This document shows, in pieces, positions 39,159 through 48,376 of a stretch of DNA of 64,000 nucleotides. This stretch comes from Aureibaculum algae. GTDB lineage: Bacteria; Bacteroidota; Bacteroidia; Flavobacteriales; Flavobacteriaceae. How positions within the stretch are numbered: position 1 is the first letter of the stretch; the number at the start of each line of letters is the position of its first letter. The notes under the pieces were generated by a model, which saw only the letters and a program-made list of their open reading frames with translations, made no database searches and had not been told where the DNA came from. The DNA lies in contig NZ_CP040749.1 of assembly GCF_006065315.1 (NCBI RefSeq), positions 4,362,001 to 4,426,000 of the forward strand. Direction: 5' to 3'. Position numbers and translations under genes: made by a program.

Positions 39159-40673
39159 CTAATTTTTTATTTCTTGAAACATTTTGGTTAAATCCAACGG
39201 ATCATCCATCTCTTTTTGCAATGCCAATAAATCTTCAAATAAAGATTGTACCATAGCTCTATTTTCAGGCAAATCAGAGATATCTATCATTTCTTCAGGG
39301 TCATTTTTCATATTGTATAACAAAACCTTGTTCGCCTCCGGATATACCAATAATTTATAGCCATCTTTTCTAATCATTCGCTGCAAATTTAAATAGGCAC
39401 CATAAATTTCTTTATAATGACTTTTTTCAGATCTCCCTTCTGCTAAATCTAAAAAGCTTTTAAACTCAACATATGTAGGTTTTGGCACACCTCCTATTTC
39501 TAAAGCCGTAGCCATAACGTCTTGTAAATAAACATCTTCATCAATCCGTTTATTTTTAGAAATTGTTGGCCCAACAATCATTAATGGCGGACGAATACTA
39601 TGATCATACAAATTTTGCTTTCCTAAAAACCCAGTCCTTCCCATTGCTAAACCATGATCCGCTGTGAATATAATATAGGTGTTATCCATTTTACCAGATT
39701 TTTTAAGTGCATCTAGAATAGCACCTATTTGAGCATCAACATGTGTAATACTAGCATAATACTCTTGTTTATGAACTTTTACAGCGTATTCTGTTCTCGG
39801 AAAAGGAGCTAAAGCTTCATCGCGCAAATTATCTCCATTTCCAATTTCATGACGATATGGGTTTTCAGGTAAAAAACTTTTAGGAATAGTAAGATTCTCT
39901 AACGGATACATTTCTAGATATTCTTTTGGCGCTTGACGCGGATCATGTGGTGCATTAAATGCTAAATACATAAAAAAAGGTGTATCCTTTGTTTTTGCAG
40001 AATCGATAAACTCTAATGCATCATCTTTTAAAACCTCGCTCCAATGTTTACCCCCTTTCCAAAATCCTCCATTGTTTTTATCATATGCCGACCAAGAAGT
40101 ATCGTTACTACTTAAAGGGCGATTATACCCTTTTGGCATGATATCCGCCGAATTTCCGTTTGGTACTTTAGAAAGCGAATCAAATTTTGCAACCATTTTT
40201 GCATGATCCCAGGCATCATTTGGCATTCCGGGACGAATATTTTTAGTGTGATTAAACACCTTTTGAGCTGGAGCATCAATATGCCATTTACCAGTCATAT
40301 ATGTTTCATAACCACTAGCTTGCAATAATTTTGCCCATGTTTTATTTATAGAATCATTTTTTAACCAGTTTTGACGAAACTTGTTGGCTCTCCAAACAAA
40401 TCTACCTGAATTAAACATCGTTCGCGATGCTGTGCAGACAGCGCCACTCCAAGATCCCATATTATAAGCATGTGTAAAAGTAGTACCTGTTTCGGCAAGT
40501 TTATCCATTGCAGGAGTAATAATTTCGTCATTACCTAATGCATGAATAGAAGAATACGTTTGATCATCAGTAAGAATAAAAACAATATTTGGTTTTTGAC
40601 TAACCTTTTTTACTTTCTCTTTACAACTTGTTAAAATCACGAAGGAGATAATTAAAGTGTAACAAATTTTCAT
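39159..40673 (-). CDS. S1-family sulfatase, lipoprotein
   Basis: A formylglycine-dependent sulfatase. I chose the start at 40673 because a lipoprotein signal (F-V-I-L-T-S-C-K) begins there; the frame is open to 40730. The maturation motif is C-T-A-S-R with the cysteine at residue 80 from this start (99 from the longest one). Metal-binding motifs are F-I-L-T-D-D-Q-T and F-T-A-D-H-G-L-A-M-G; K-W-H-I-D is also typical. Related enzymes include choline- and iduronate-sulfatase-like proteins, many from algal loci. Its sulfated substrate is not readable. It is divergent from the second sulfatase at 41159, with 485 bases of shared upstream region. Confidence 0.9.
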   Translation of the reverse strand: MKICYTLIISFVILTSCKEKVKKVSQKPNIVFILTDDQTYSSIHALGNDEIITPAMDKLAETGTTFTHAYNMGSWSGAVCTASRTMFNSGRFVWRANKFRQNWLKNDSINKTWAKLLQASGYETYMTGKWHIDAPAQKVFNHTKNIRPGMPNDAWDHAKMVAKFDSLSKVPNGNSADIMPKGYNRPLSSNDTSWSAYDKNNGGFWKGGKHWSEVLKDDALEFIDSAKTKDTPFFMYLAFNAPHDPRQAPKEYLEMYPLENLTIPKSFLPENPYRHEIGNGDNLRDEALAPFPRTEYAVKVHKQEYYASITHVDAQIGAILDALKKSGKMDNTYIIFTADHGLAMGRTGFLGKQNLYDHSIRPPLMIVGPTISKNKRIDEDVYLQDVMATALEIGGVPKPTYVEFKSFLDLAEGRSEKSHYKEIYGAYLNLQRMIRKDGYKLLVYPEANKVLLYNMKNDPEEMIDISDLPENRAMVQSLFEDLLALQKEMDDPLDLTKMFQEIKN

Positions 40674-40730
40674 TTTCCTTGAATTAAAAAAATATGCTCG
40701 ATTTCTTAATTTAGAAAACGAGCATACCAA

Positions 40731-41158
40731 ACTTTAACAATTAATTAATCATAAACAAATTTCAAAAAACTATTACACTTCGCTTGTATCAAATGACCTT
40801 AAATACAAAACAAATGTCTTTTTACTTTTATCTATTTCTTCCTATTGCGTTTCTTTTTTTGGAGCGATTTTATTTTCACTTAAAAAATTAGCCAAAAAAT
40901 CATTAATCAATAACGATTAATTTTGGTTCTTTTATTTTAAGTATTGATTAACAAAACAAACTATTTTAACAATCAGTCAAATAACACAAAACTGATATCT
41001 TTATATGCCAAACCGAACTATTCTAATAAGAAGCTGAACCATCCTATTTTATAAAGAAAAATACACTTTTAACCATACTTTCTCTTGTAAAAAACATTTG
41101 TTATGCTCTGTCATGAAAATTACATAGAAATTTACAGTCAAAATCTAAAACCCATTAT
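40731..41158. other. Divergent regulatory region between two sulfatase genes
   Basis: 428 A+T-rich bases without a credible gene. It contains the CATTTGTTATG box at 41095-41105 before the plus-strand sulfatase and, read on the minus strand near 40752-40766, an ATTTGTTTATGA close to the start of the minus-strand sulfatase. Imperfect AATCAATAACGATTAATTT-type repeats lie around 40904-40942. Confidence 0.5.
41095..41105. promoter_or_regulatory. Candidate operator CATTTGTTATG before sulfatase 41159
   Basis: Same core as the boxes at 4777, 34894 and 36633, about 55 bases before the start codon. A locus-wide operator is an inference from recurrence. Confidence 0.35.
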
Positions 41159-42856
41159 ATGCCTACTAAATTTAAAATAAAATTCTTTCTGCTTTTTAGC
41201 TTAGTTTTAAGCTTAACTAGTTGTTCTAAAGTTGAAACTAAAGAAAAAGAACAAAATAGCAAGCCAAATATTTTATACATAATGGCCGATGACCATACCA
41301 CTCAAGCTTTTGGTATTTACGGCAGTAGGTTAGCAAGTTTAAACCCAACACCGACCTTAGATAAAATTGCGAATGAGGGTATGATATTTGACAATTGTTA
41401 TGTTACCAACTCCATTTGCACACCAAGTAGAGCCACGATTTTAACGGGTCAATACAGTCAAGCAAATGGTGTTTTAGATTTAGAAGGAGTTTTACCAACA
41501 GAAAATCAATATTTGCCAGCAGAAATAAAAAAATTAGGGTATCAAACTGCCCTCATTGGTAAATATCATTTATCCTCAAAACCAAATTTTGACTATTACA
41601 ATGTTCTTACAGCTCATGGAGAACAGGGAACTTATTTTGATCCTGTTTTAACAGAAACGGGAATGAATTTTGCGTTAGAAAACGATCCTAAATTTGAAGG
41701 AAAAAAATATGAAGGACATAGCTCTGATGTAATTACTGATATCTCTATTGATTGGTTAAAAAACAAACGTGACAAGAGTAAGCCGTTTATGCTAATGTAT
41801 CAATTCAAAGCGCCACATGACAATTTTGAATACGCTCCTCGATACAAAGATTATTTAAACGATACCTATATTCCAGAACCTGCTAGCTTATATCACAATG
41901 GTAATAATGGTTCTGTTGCTACAAGAGGTGCTAATGATTCGTTAATTAATGTAATAGGCTCTTCCGTTTCTAGAAGAAATACCATTAGAAGTATGGGAAT
42001 GACTATGTGGGATAAATCTTCGATTAAAGATTCAAACCCTGAATTTAATCCGAGTCAAAAATTATATGACTTCATATCCGATAAAGAATATACACATGAA
42101 ACCTATCAAGAATATCTTAAACGCTATTTACGTTGTGTAAAAGGAGTCGATGATAACGTTGCTAGAATGATTCAATTTTTAAAAGACGAAGGACTTTATG
42201 ATAATACAATAATCGTATATACCGGAGATCAAGGATTTATGCTTGGAGAACACGATTATATAGATAAACGTTGGATGTACGAAGAATCGATGCGTATGCC
42301 ATTTTTTGTAAGATACCCTAAATTGATCCAACCTGGATCTAGAACTGATGCCATTATAAACAATGCTGATTTTGCACCTACACTCATAGAATTAGCCGGC
42401 GGAAATCCACCAGAACAAATGCAAGGTCATAGTTTTGAATCTATTTTAAAAACTGCAAAAGAGCCTGAAGGCTGGCAACAATCTACATATTATCGCTATT
42501 GGATGCATATGGCACATAAACATGCTAATCCGGCGCATTTTGGAATTAGAACAAAACGATACAAGTTAATTTTCTTTTACGGTAAATATTGGGTTGATAC
42601 TAAAGATATGAAAGCTACTTGGAACAAAGAAAGTTGGGGAAATTCTTTTGAAATGGATACTCCTGCAGCTTGGGAATTTTATGATTTAAAAGTAGATCCT
42701 AACGAAATGAATAATGCTTACAACGAACTAGAATACGCCGAAACTATTACTGATTTAAAGAAGCAACTTATTGCCAAACGCAAAGAACTTAATGAAGAAG
42801 ACGGGGATAAATTTCCTCATATTCAAAAAGTTATTGATGCGCATTGGAATGATTAA
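41159..42856 (+). CDS. S1-family sulfatase, lipoprotein
   Basis: A 565-residue sulfatase with lipobox L-T-S-C-S-K. Formylglycine motif C87-T-P-S-R in S-I-C-T-P-S-R-A-T-I-L-T-G. Metal ligands appear in I-M-A-D-D-H-T-T and Y-T-G-D-Q-G-F-M-L-G-E-H, and the C-terminal subdomain has the W-E-F-Y-D-L-K-V-D-P-N-E signature. The D-D-H-T pattern is typical of the large S1 families that act on algal and mucin sulfates. The third sulfatase in the window; together they suggest a sulfated galactan such as porphyran or a sulfated agar rather than pure agarose. Position specificity unknown. Confidence 0.92.
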   Translation: MPTKFKIKFFLLFSLVLSLTSCSKVETKEKEQNSKPNILYIMADDHTTQAFGIYGSRLASLNPTPTLDKIANEGMIFDNCYVTNSICTPSRATILTGQYSQANGVLDLEGVLPTENQYLPAEIKKLGYQTALIGKYHLSSKPNFDYYNVLTAHGEQGTYFDPVLTETGMNFALENDPKFEGKKYEGHSSDVITDISIDWLKNKRDKSKPFMLMYQFKAPHDNFEYAPRYKDYLNDTYIPEPASLYHNGNNGSVATRGANDSLINVIGSSVSRRNTIRSMGMTMWDKSSIKDSNPEFNPSQKLYDFISDKEYTHETYQEYLKRYLRCVKGVDDNVARMIQFLKDEGLYDNTIIVYTGDQGFMLGEHDYIDKRWMYEESMRMPFFVRYPKLIQPGSRTDAIINNADFAPTLIELAGGNPPEQMQGHSFESILKTAKEPEGWQQSTYYRYWMHMAHKHANPAHFGIRTKRYKLIFFYGKYWVDTKDMKATWNKESWGNSFEMDTPAAWEFYDLKVDPNEMNNAYNELEYAETITDLKKQLIAKRKELNEEDGDKFPHIQKVIDAHWND

Positions 42857-42936
42857 AATTTCTTAATCTGAGTTCGGAAGAATTCAAAAAAATCTGTAAC
42901 TAACATAACTCACAAAAGATTATCAAAGCAACGTAT

Positions 42937-43560
42937 ATGCAACAATTAAGAATAATAAAAATTTTATTATTCCTATTCATAGGAATTGCCATTTATGCGA
43001 ATCCTGCTACTCGCTGTGATACGGTTATGAAGAAAGAGTTCAATATTCTTGATTATGGGGCTAAATCTTCGCACACAGAATTGAGTACAAAAGCAATTCA
43101 GGCCGCTATAGATGCTTGTTCTAAAAACGGAAGTGGAACCGTAATTATCCCGAAAGGCACTTATGTTACAGGCACTTTATTTCTTAAAAGTAATGTCACT
43201 ATTAAAATGAATGCAAATACGGAATTATTCGGTAGTTCTTCGCTTGAAGATTATGCCGAGATTCCTGTAGGAATGGAAGAGCCGCATTTTTCAAAAAGCT
43301 TGTTTTATGCCAATGGGGAAGAAAATATAAAAATAATCGGACATCCTCGAAGTGAAATTAACGGCAAGGGATATATGTTCAAACATAGTCCTGAAAGACC
43401 CAAGTTATTTCGAATCGAAAGCAGTAAGAATATTGAATTCGATAATACAATTATTAAAAATTCAGGATCTTGGTGGCTCAGTTTTAACCGGAATAGGTGG
43501 TATACTTTATCCGGAATTTGCACTCAAGGAGCTTTGAGTTTGAGTGTTTTAGTTGTTTAA
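42937..43560 (+). pseudogene. Truncated GH28-like right-handed beta-helix glycosidase
   Basis: The N-terminal 180 residues are a good GH28/pectinase-like start: signal peptide, F-N-I-L-D-Y-G-A-K, A-I-Q-A-A-I-D-A-C, G-T-V-I-I-P-K-G-T-Y, L-F-L-K-S-N-V-T and N-S-G-S-W-W-L-S-F. Right after W-L-S-F similarity ends and the remaining 25 codons are foreign. About 60 percent of a normal GH28 protein, including the catalytic aspartates, is missing. The break coincides with a pair of CCGGAAT repeats and with mobile-element debris downstream, so an insertion or deletion probably removed the rest. Non-functional as it stands. Confidence 0.8.
43488..43517. repeat. CCGGAAT direct repeats at the GH28 break
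   Basis: Two CCGGAAT copies (43488-43494 and 43511-43517) flank GTATAC-containing sequence exactly where GH28 similarity stops. Repeated motifs of this kind occur at the ends of some insertion sequences; a relic element end is possible but not shown. Confidence 0.4.
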
Positions 43561-43842
43561 TTCCAAAATAAGTATCAGATATAATGGTTAGGAAATAAAT
43601 AAGTATTTTTTTTGGTGTCATTTGATTCGTTTTGATGTTAAAACATTAAATATCAGTATTATAAAATTAATTCTATTTTCTTACCCTTTCCTTTGTAGGT
43701 TAATTATTTCAATATTTTTACACCTTTTTTTATTAAATTTGAATAAGGTGTAAAAATTTACACTTCGTTTGGGAATTGTGTCCCTTAACGACACTTAATT
43801 AACTAATATCATCTAATAAGATACTTATAGCTATTTCTTTGA
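43561..43842. other. Gene-free, repeat-rich gap after the GH28 remnant
   Basis: 282 very A+T-rich bases with no credible coding frame. It carries the TTTACAC repeat group (43715-43764) and a GTGTC/GACAC hairpin (43778-43794) before the excisionase-like remnant. Confidence 0.6.
43715..43764. repeat. TTTACAC inverted repeats upstream of the excisionase remnant
   Basis: TTTTTACACCTT (43715-43726) and AAGGTGTAAAAA (43745-43756) form a perfect 12-bp inverted repeat. The second arm is part of a palindrome GTGTAAA-AA-TTTACAC (43749-43764). Three TTTACAC half-sites in 50 bases look like binding sites for a recombinase, excisionase or repressor of the decayed element. Confidence 0.6.
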
Positions 43843-44146
43843 ATGAGTTCAAATATTGAAATAATCCGTATTTGTGAATATTGCCATAATGAGTTTATAG
43901 CTAAAACAACTGTAACCAGATACTGCTGTCATAAATGTAACAGTAGAGCTTATAAAGAGAGGGTTAAGTCTAAAAAAAAAGTGGTCAAATGAGGAAACAT
44001 TTGATACGAAAAATCAAGTTATTGAACTTATAAAAACTAAAGAGTTTTTAACTGTAAAGGATATTACAATATTAATGAACTGTTCTAGACTGGCTCTAAC
44101 CTTTTATCGCTCCTCAATATTTTGTGATTTATTGCCTAATTGTTGA
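43843..44146 (+). pseudogene. Frameshifted excisionase-family DNA-binding protein
   Basis: Starts as M-S-S-N-I-E-I-I-R-I-C-E-Y-C with two Cys-x2-Cys-like pairs (C-E-Y-C, C-C-H-K-C-N-S-R-A-Y), the N-terminal zinc-finger-like part of small helix-turn-helix proteins carried by Bacteroidetes integrative elements. The frame ends at 43990-43992. A one-base shift at a run of nine A (43972-43980) restores the second half, K-E-F-L-T-V-K-D-I-T-I-L-M-N-C-S-R, the start of the excisionase-type helix-turn-helix, which then degenerates before TGA at 44144. No integrase is left beside it. A decayed mobile-element gene; slippage at the A-run could in principle rejoin the two parts, but the C-terminus is damaged anyway. 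Confidence 0.75.
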
Positions 44147-44169
44147 ATTAGCTAAGTGAAATTAAAAAA

Positions 44170-44197
44170 AAACCAACTAGTACGGTCTAGTTGGTTT
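44170..44197. terminator. Intrinsic terminator before the gal operon
   Basis: Perfect 11-bp stem AAACCAACTAG / CTAGTTGGTTT with loop TACGGT, A-run before and T-run after, so it works in both directions. It insulates the gal operon regulator from the decayed element upstream. Confidence 0.92.
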
Positions 44198-44231
44198 TTA
44201 AAAATAATTTATTATATTTACGGCTGATATT

Positions 44232-45224
44232 ATGATAATAATTGAAAATAAAATAAAAATCCCGAAATACAAACAAATCGTCAATTCTATAGAAGAATTA
44301 ATAATATCAGGTTTGCTAAAAAAAGGAGATCAAATACCTTCTATAAATAAAATAAAAACCGATAATAATCTTTCTAGAGATACTGTTTTAACAGCGTTAA
44401 ATGAACTAAAAAACAGAGGTATCATTCAGTCTATTGTAGGTAAGGGCTATTATGTTTCAAGTGAAAATATAGAGGTTAGGCAAAAAGTATTCTTACTTTT
44501 TGATGAGTTAAATTCTTTTAAAGAGGATTTATATAATTCCTTTCTAGAATACTTGGGAAATAACGTTCAAGTTGAAATCTATTTTCATCATTTTAATAAA
44601 AATAGTTTCAGAAGACTAATCGAAGACAATGCAGGTAATTATAACTATTACGTTATCATGCCAGCAAATATGATGAACACAAATGATTTTTTAAAAATGC
44701 TACCTAGTGACAGAGTATATATATTAGATCAAATTCATGAAGATCTTTCTGAATATCCAGCAATCTATCAAAATTTTGAAAAAATAATTTTTGATAACCT
44801 TAATAAAGCGTATGATTTAATAAAGAAATACGAAAAAATTATTTTAGTCTTTTCAGAAGATAAACAACCTCAAGGAATGCTTAAAGGGTTCAGAGAATTT
44901 TGTGAAAGTAAAACCTTCAATTATGAGATTATAAATGATATGCAGGATAAAAATATAGAGAAAAGTGAATTATTTATAATTCCGGATGATATGAGTTTAT
45001 TAAAGCTGATTAAAAAAATGAAACAAAAAGGATTTGTCCTAGCGAAGGATGTAGGTGTCATTTCATACAATGACACACTCCTAAAAGAGATAGTAGAAGG
45101 TGGTATTACGACCATTTCAACAGATTTTGATGCCATGGGTAAAAGACTAGCGGAAATGATTTTGAACAAAGAACGCATTCAGATAGAAAATCCTCATCAT
45201 TTAATCATTAGAAATTCTTTATAA
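44232..45224 (+). CDS. GntR-family regulator with sugar-binding-like C-terminal domain
   Basis: A 330-residue repressor/activator. The N-terminal 70 residues form a GntR winged helix (Y-K-Q-I-V-N-S-I-E-E-L-I, G-L-L-K-K-G-D-Q-I-P-S-I, L-S-R-D-T-V-L-T-A-L, G-K-G-Y-Y-V). The rest resembles a LacI/periplasmic-binding-type effector domain (V-F-L-L-F-D-E-L-N, L-I-K-K-Y-E-K-I-I-L-V-F, V-G-V-I-S-Y-N-D, and I-S-T-D-F-D-A-M-G-K). This architecture is standard for Bacteroidetes sugar operon regulators, for example of arabinose or galactose. It starts the gal operon, ten bases ahead of an epimerase, and probably responds to galactose or a galactose derivative. Confidence 0.9.
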   Translation: MIIIENKIKIPKYKQIVNSIEELIISGLLKKGDQIPSINKIKTDNNLSRDTVLTALNELKNRGIIQSIVGKGYYVSSENIEVRQKVFLLFDELNSFKEDLYNSFLEYLGNNVQVEIYFHHFNKNSFRRLIEDNAGNYNYYVIMPANMMNTNDFLKMLPSDRVYILDQIHEDLSEYPAIYQNFEKIIFDNLNKAYDLIKKYEKIILVFSEDKQPQGMLKGFREFCESKTFNYEIINDMQDKNIEKSELFIIPDDMSLLKLIKKMKQKGFVLAKDVGVISYNDTLLKEIVEGGITTISTDFDAMGKRLAEMILNKERIQIENPHHLIIRNSL

Positions 45225-45233
45225 ACAGGAAGA

Positions 45234-46118
45234 ATGTTTAGAATTAAACACCTTAGAGACTTAAATCAATTAGAAATTAAAAATTCTGAAAATAATTTGC
45301 ATGCCAAAATACATTTGGATGATGGTGCCAGTTTACAAGAATTAACTTTAAAAGGTCATCATATCATTAAGAGTTTAAGCCCTTTGGATTATGCTGACAC
45401 TTATGCCTCCTCAATTTTGTTTCCATTTGCAAATAGAATAAAAGATGGTAAGTATGAATTTGAAGGTAATAGTTATCAATTTAACATTAATGAACCAGAC
45501 AATAATAATGCTCTCCATGGAATGGTTTACAATAAAAGGTTTGTCTTTATTGATGAAAAAATCACAGGTTCAGGGGCTTCAGTAAAGCTAGCATATCATG
45601 AAACTCAAAGCTCCACTGGGTTTCCATTCACATATTCCATCTATCTCGAGTATGTTTTTACACAAAGCACATTAGATTTAAATGTAGAAATTAGAAACAC
45701 CGATTTTAAAATATTTCCTTTTACATTAGGCTGGCATCCTTATTTCATAAGCGATGACCTTTATAACAGTTCCTTTCTATTTGATTCAAATTTAAAACTA
45801 AAGCTAGATAATCGAAATATAACAGAGGGAATTATTAACAATGAGAATCACAATAATTTTAAAATGAAGGATCAGTTTTTGGATGACTGTTTTATTTTAA
45901 AAACTCAAAACGTTTCATTCCTGACCCCATCTTATAGTTTAGAGTTGCGGACTTCGGAAAAGAATAGTTTTTTGCAGCTATACACGCCACCTCATAAGAA
46001 TGCTATTGCCATAGAACCAACCACAGGGGTGTCAGATAGTTTTAATAATGAAATTGGTTTAAAAATTTTAAAACCTAATGAAGGATATAAAATCAGTTGG
46101 ACGCTTGAATTAAAATAA
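45234..46118 (+). CDS. Aldose 1-epimerase family protein
   Basis: A 294-residue mutarotase-fold protein without signal peptide. Motifs: L-F-P-F-A-N-R-I near residue 62, L-H-G-M-V near 98, the catalytic-histidine region L-G-W-H-P-Y-F and the C-terminal A-I-A-I-E-P-T-T-G carrying the glutamate. It is the compact epimerase branch, unlike the GalM at 20732. It lies between the GntR regulator and galactokinase, 9 and 16 bases apart, so it very likely supplies alpha-D-galactose to GalK. Confidence 0.88.
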   Translation: MFRIKHLRDLNQLEIKNSENNLHAKIHLDDGASLQELTLKGHHIIKSLSPLDYADTYASSILFPFANRIKDGKYEFEGNSYQFNINEPDNNNALHGMVYNKRFVFIDEKITGSGASVKLAYHETQSSTGFPFTYSIYLEYVFTQSTLDLNVEIRNTDFKIFPFTLGWHPYFISDDLYNSSFLFDSNLKLKLDNRNITEGIINNENHNNFKMKDQFLDDCFILKTQNVSFLTPSYSLELRTSEKNSFLQLYTPPHKNAIAIEPTTGVSDSFNNEIGLKILKPNEGYKISWTLELK

Positions 46119-46134
46119 TCTCTAAATTAAAATA

Positions 46135-47283
46135 ATGAATTCCGATTTAATAAAAAAAATAAAAACGAGTTTTCAGAAAACTTTTGAAGCGGAACCATTA
46201 ATGATTTTTTCTCCTGGAAGGATTAATATTATAGGTGAGCATACCGATTATAATGATGGTTTTGTATTTCCTGCAGCAGTTGATAAAGGTATTGTAGCTG
46301 CTGTAGGTAAAAGTAATACAGACACTTCAATAGCTTTTGCTGTTGATAAAAATGAAACATTAAAAATTGATTTGAATAACATAGAACCATCTTCCGAAGG
46401 AAGCTGGGAGAATTATGTCTTAGGGGTTGTCGCAGAAATTCAAAACCGAAGTAAAACTATTGGTAATTTTAATATTGCCTTTGGAGGTGATATTCCGGGA
46501 GGAGCAGGTATGTCTTCATCTGCCGCTTTAGAGAATAGTGTGGTTTTTGGACTTAATGAGTTGTTCAATTTAGGCTTATCAAAAGGCGATATGATTTTAA
46601 TTTCGCAGAAAGCAGAACATAATTATGTGGGTGTAAAATGTGGTATTATGGATCAATATGCCAGTATGTTTGGTGTTAAAAATCATGCGTTGTTATTGGA
46701 TTGTAGGACCGTAAAATCAAAACCTTTCAAAATAGATTTTAAGAACCATGAACTTATTTTGATAAACACTAATGTTAAGCATAGTTTATCCGATAGTGCT
46801 TATAATGATAGACGTTCTGTTTGTGAATCTGTTGCTGAGATGCTAAAGGTTAAAGCATTAAGAGATGCCACAGAATATGATTTGGAAACAATACAGAATA
46901 AAGTAACGGCAGAAAATTACCAAAAAGCACTTTATGTGATTCAAGAAAATAATAGAACAATAAAAGCTTCAAAAGCAATTCAGGACAATGATTTAGAAAC
47001 TCTAGGCGCATTGATTTATCAATCTCATGATGGTTTGCAACATCAATACAAAGTAAGTTGTGATGAACTGGATTTTTTAGTAGAACAATCCAAATTAAAT
47101 GGACATGTTTTAGGAGCCAGAATGATGGGAGGTGGTTTTGGAGGTTGTACCATTAACCTCATTGAGAAAACAGAAACGGCATCATTTAAAGCATTTATAT
47201 CAGAAGCTTATAAGAATAAATTTAATAGAGCGTGTTCAATCTATTCTGTGTCACTTTCAAATGGTACCGAAATTATAAAATAA
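46135..47283 (+). CDS. galK: Galactokinase
   Basis: Phosphorylates alpha-D-galactose at C1 with ATP, first step of the Leloir pathway. A 382-residue GHMP kinase with all family landmarks: the galactose signature G-R-I-N-I-I-G-E-H-T-D-Y-N-D-G near residue 28, the ATP loop G-G-A-G-M-S-S-S-A-A-L near 122, the catalytic aspartate in C-G-I-M-D-Q-Y and the C-terminal G-G-G-F-G-G-C. It is intact and of normal length. Gene order epimerase-galK-galT-transporter-galE is a standard galactose operon and complements the agar enzymes, which release D-galactose. Confidence 0.97.
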   Translation: MNSDLIKKIKTSFQKTFEAEPLMIFSPGRINIIGEHTDYNDGFVFPAAVDKGIVAAVGKSNTDTSIAFAVDKNETLKIDLNNIEPSSEGSWENYVLGVVAEIQNRSKTIGNFNIAFGGDIPGGAGMSSSAALENSVVFGLNELFNLGLSKGDMILISQKAEHNYVGVKCGIMDQYASMFGVKNHALLLDCRTVKSKPFKIDFKNHELILINTNVKHSLSDSAYNDRRSVCESVAEMLKVKALRDATEYDLETIQNKVTAENYQKALYVIQENNRTIKASKAIQDNDLETLGALIYQSHDGLQHQYKVSCDELDFLVEQSKLNGHVLGARMMGGGFGGCTINLIEKTETASFKAFISEAYKNKFNRACSIYSVSLSNGTEIIK

Positions 47284-47293
47284 GGCATAATAC

Positions 47294-48313
47294 ATGAATA
47301 CAGATTTACAAGATTACTCACACAAACGCTTTAATATATTAATTGGTGAATGGGTTTTAGTATCACCACATCGCGCTAAACGCCCATGGCAAGGTCAAAA
47401 AGAAGCAGTGTCCAACATAGTAAGACCAACTTATGATCCAAGTTGTTACTTATGCTCTGGCAACACAAGAATTAATGGTGAAAAAAATCCAAAATACGCA
47501 GATGTGTTTGTATTTACTAATGATTTCGCAGCACTTCAAACAGACTCTAAAAGCTTTAAGGTTGAAGATGGTTTACTCATGGCACAAAGCGAACAAGGTA
47601 TTTGTAAAGTGATTTGCTTTAGTCCGGACCACTCTAAAAGTTTAGCGGATATGGAAACTAAAGATATTGAAAAAGTAGTATTTGCATGGCAAAAAGAATA
47701 CAATGAACTTGGGGAGAATGCCCTTATAAACTATGTTCAAATATTTGAAAACAAAGGAGCTGTAATGGGGTGTAGTAATCCGCATCCGCATGGTCAAATT
47801 TGGAGCCAATCAACACTTCCTAATGAAGTTGATAAAAAAAACCAACAGCAACTTACTTATTATAACCAAAACAAATCGAGTTTATTAGGCGATTACATGA
47901 ATCAGGAATTAGAAAAAAAAGAACGGATTATTTTTGAAAATGCGGGGTTTGTTGTATTGATTCCGTTTTGGGCGGTCTGGCCTTTTGAAACTATGATAAT
48001 ACCTAAAACGCATCAACAAAGTATTTCTGATTTAAAAGCGGATGATACATTCTTATTTGCTGAAGCTGTTTCTACCATAACCAAAGCTTACGATAAATTA
48101 TTTAATACATCGTTTCCTTATTCCAGTGGTATTCATCAAGCACCAACCAATGGGAAAGATAATAACCATTGGCATTGGCACATGAGTTTTTATCCGCCTT
48201 TATTAAGAAGCGCCACAGTTAAAAAGTTTATGGTTGGCTATGAAATGTTTGGGTCACCACAAAGAGATATTACAGCTGAAATCGCTGCTAAAATGATTCG
48301 AGATTTGATTTAG
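47294..48313 (+). CDS. galT: Galactose-1-phosphate uridylyltransferase
   Basis: Exchanges UMP between UDP-glucose and galactose-1-phosphate. The 339-residue HIT-superfamily protein shows S-P-H-R-A-K-R-P-W-Q-G near the N-terminus, zinc-site C-Y-L-C, the catalytic N-P-H-P-H-G-Q-I-W with the nucleophilic histidine near residue 163, and the W-H-W-H-M-S-F-Y-P-P-L-L-R metal-site motif. Eleven bases separate it from galK. Intact. Confidence 0.97.
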   Translation: MNTDLQDYSHKRFNILIGEWVLVSPHRAKRPWQGQKEAVSNIVRPTYDPSCYLCSGNTRINGEKNPKYADVFVFTNDFAALQTDSKSFKVEDGLLMAQSEQGICKVICFSPDHSKSLADMETKDIEKVVFAWQKEYNELGENALINYVQIFENKGAVMGCSNPHPHGQIWSQSTLPNEVDKKNQQQLTYYNQNKSSLLGDYMNQELEKKERIIFENAGFVVLIPFWAVWPFETMIIPKTHQQSISDLKADDTFLFAEAVSTITKAYDKLFNTSFPYSSGIHQAPTNGKDNNHWHWHMSFYPPLLRSATVKKFMVGYEMFGSPQRDITAEIAAKMIRDLI

Positions 48314-48376
48314 AATTATGACAAACACCAAATAATAGTATTTATAATAGAACTAACTATATTAAAATAATAAATT

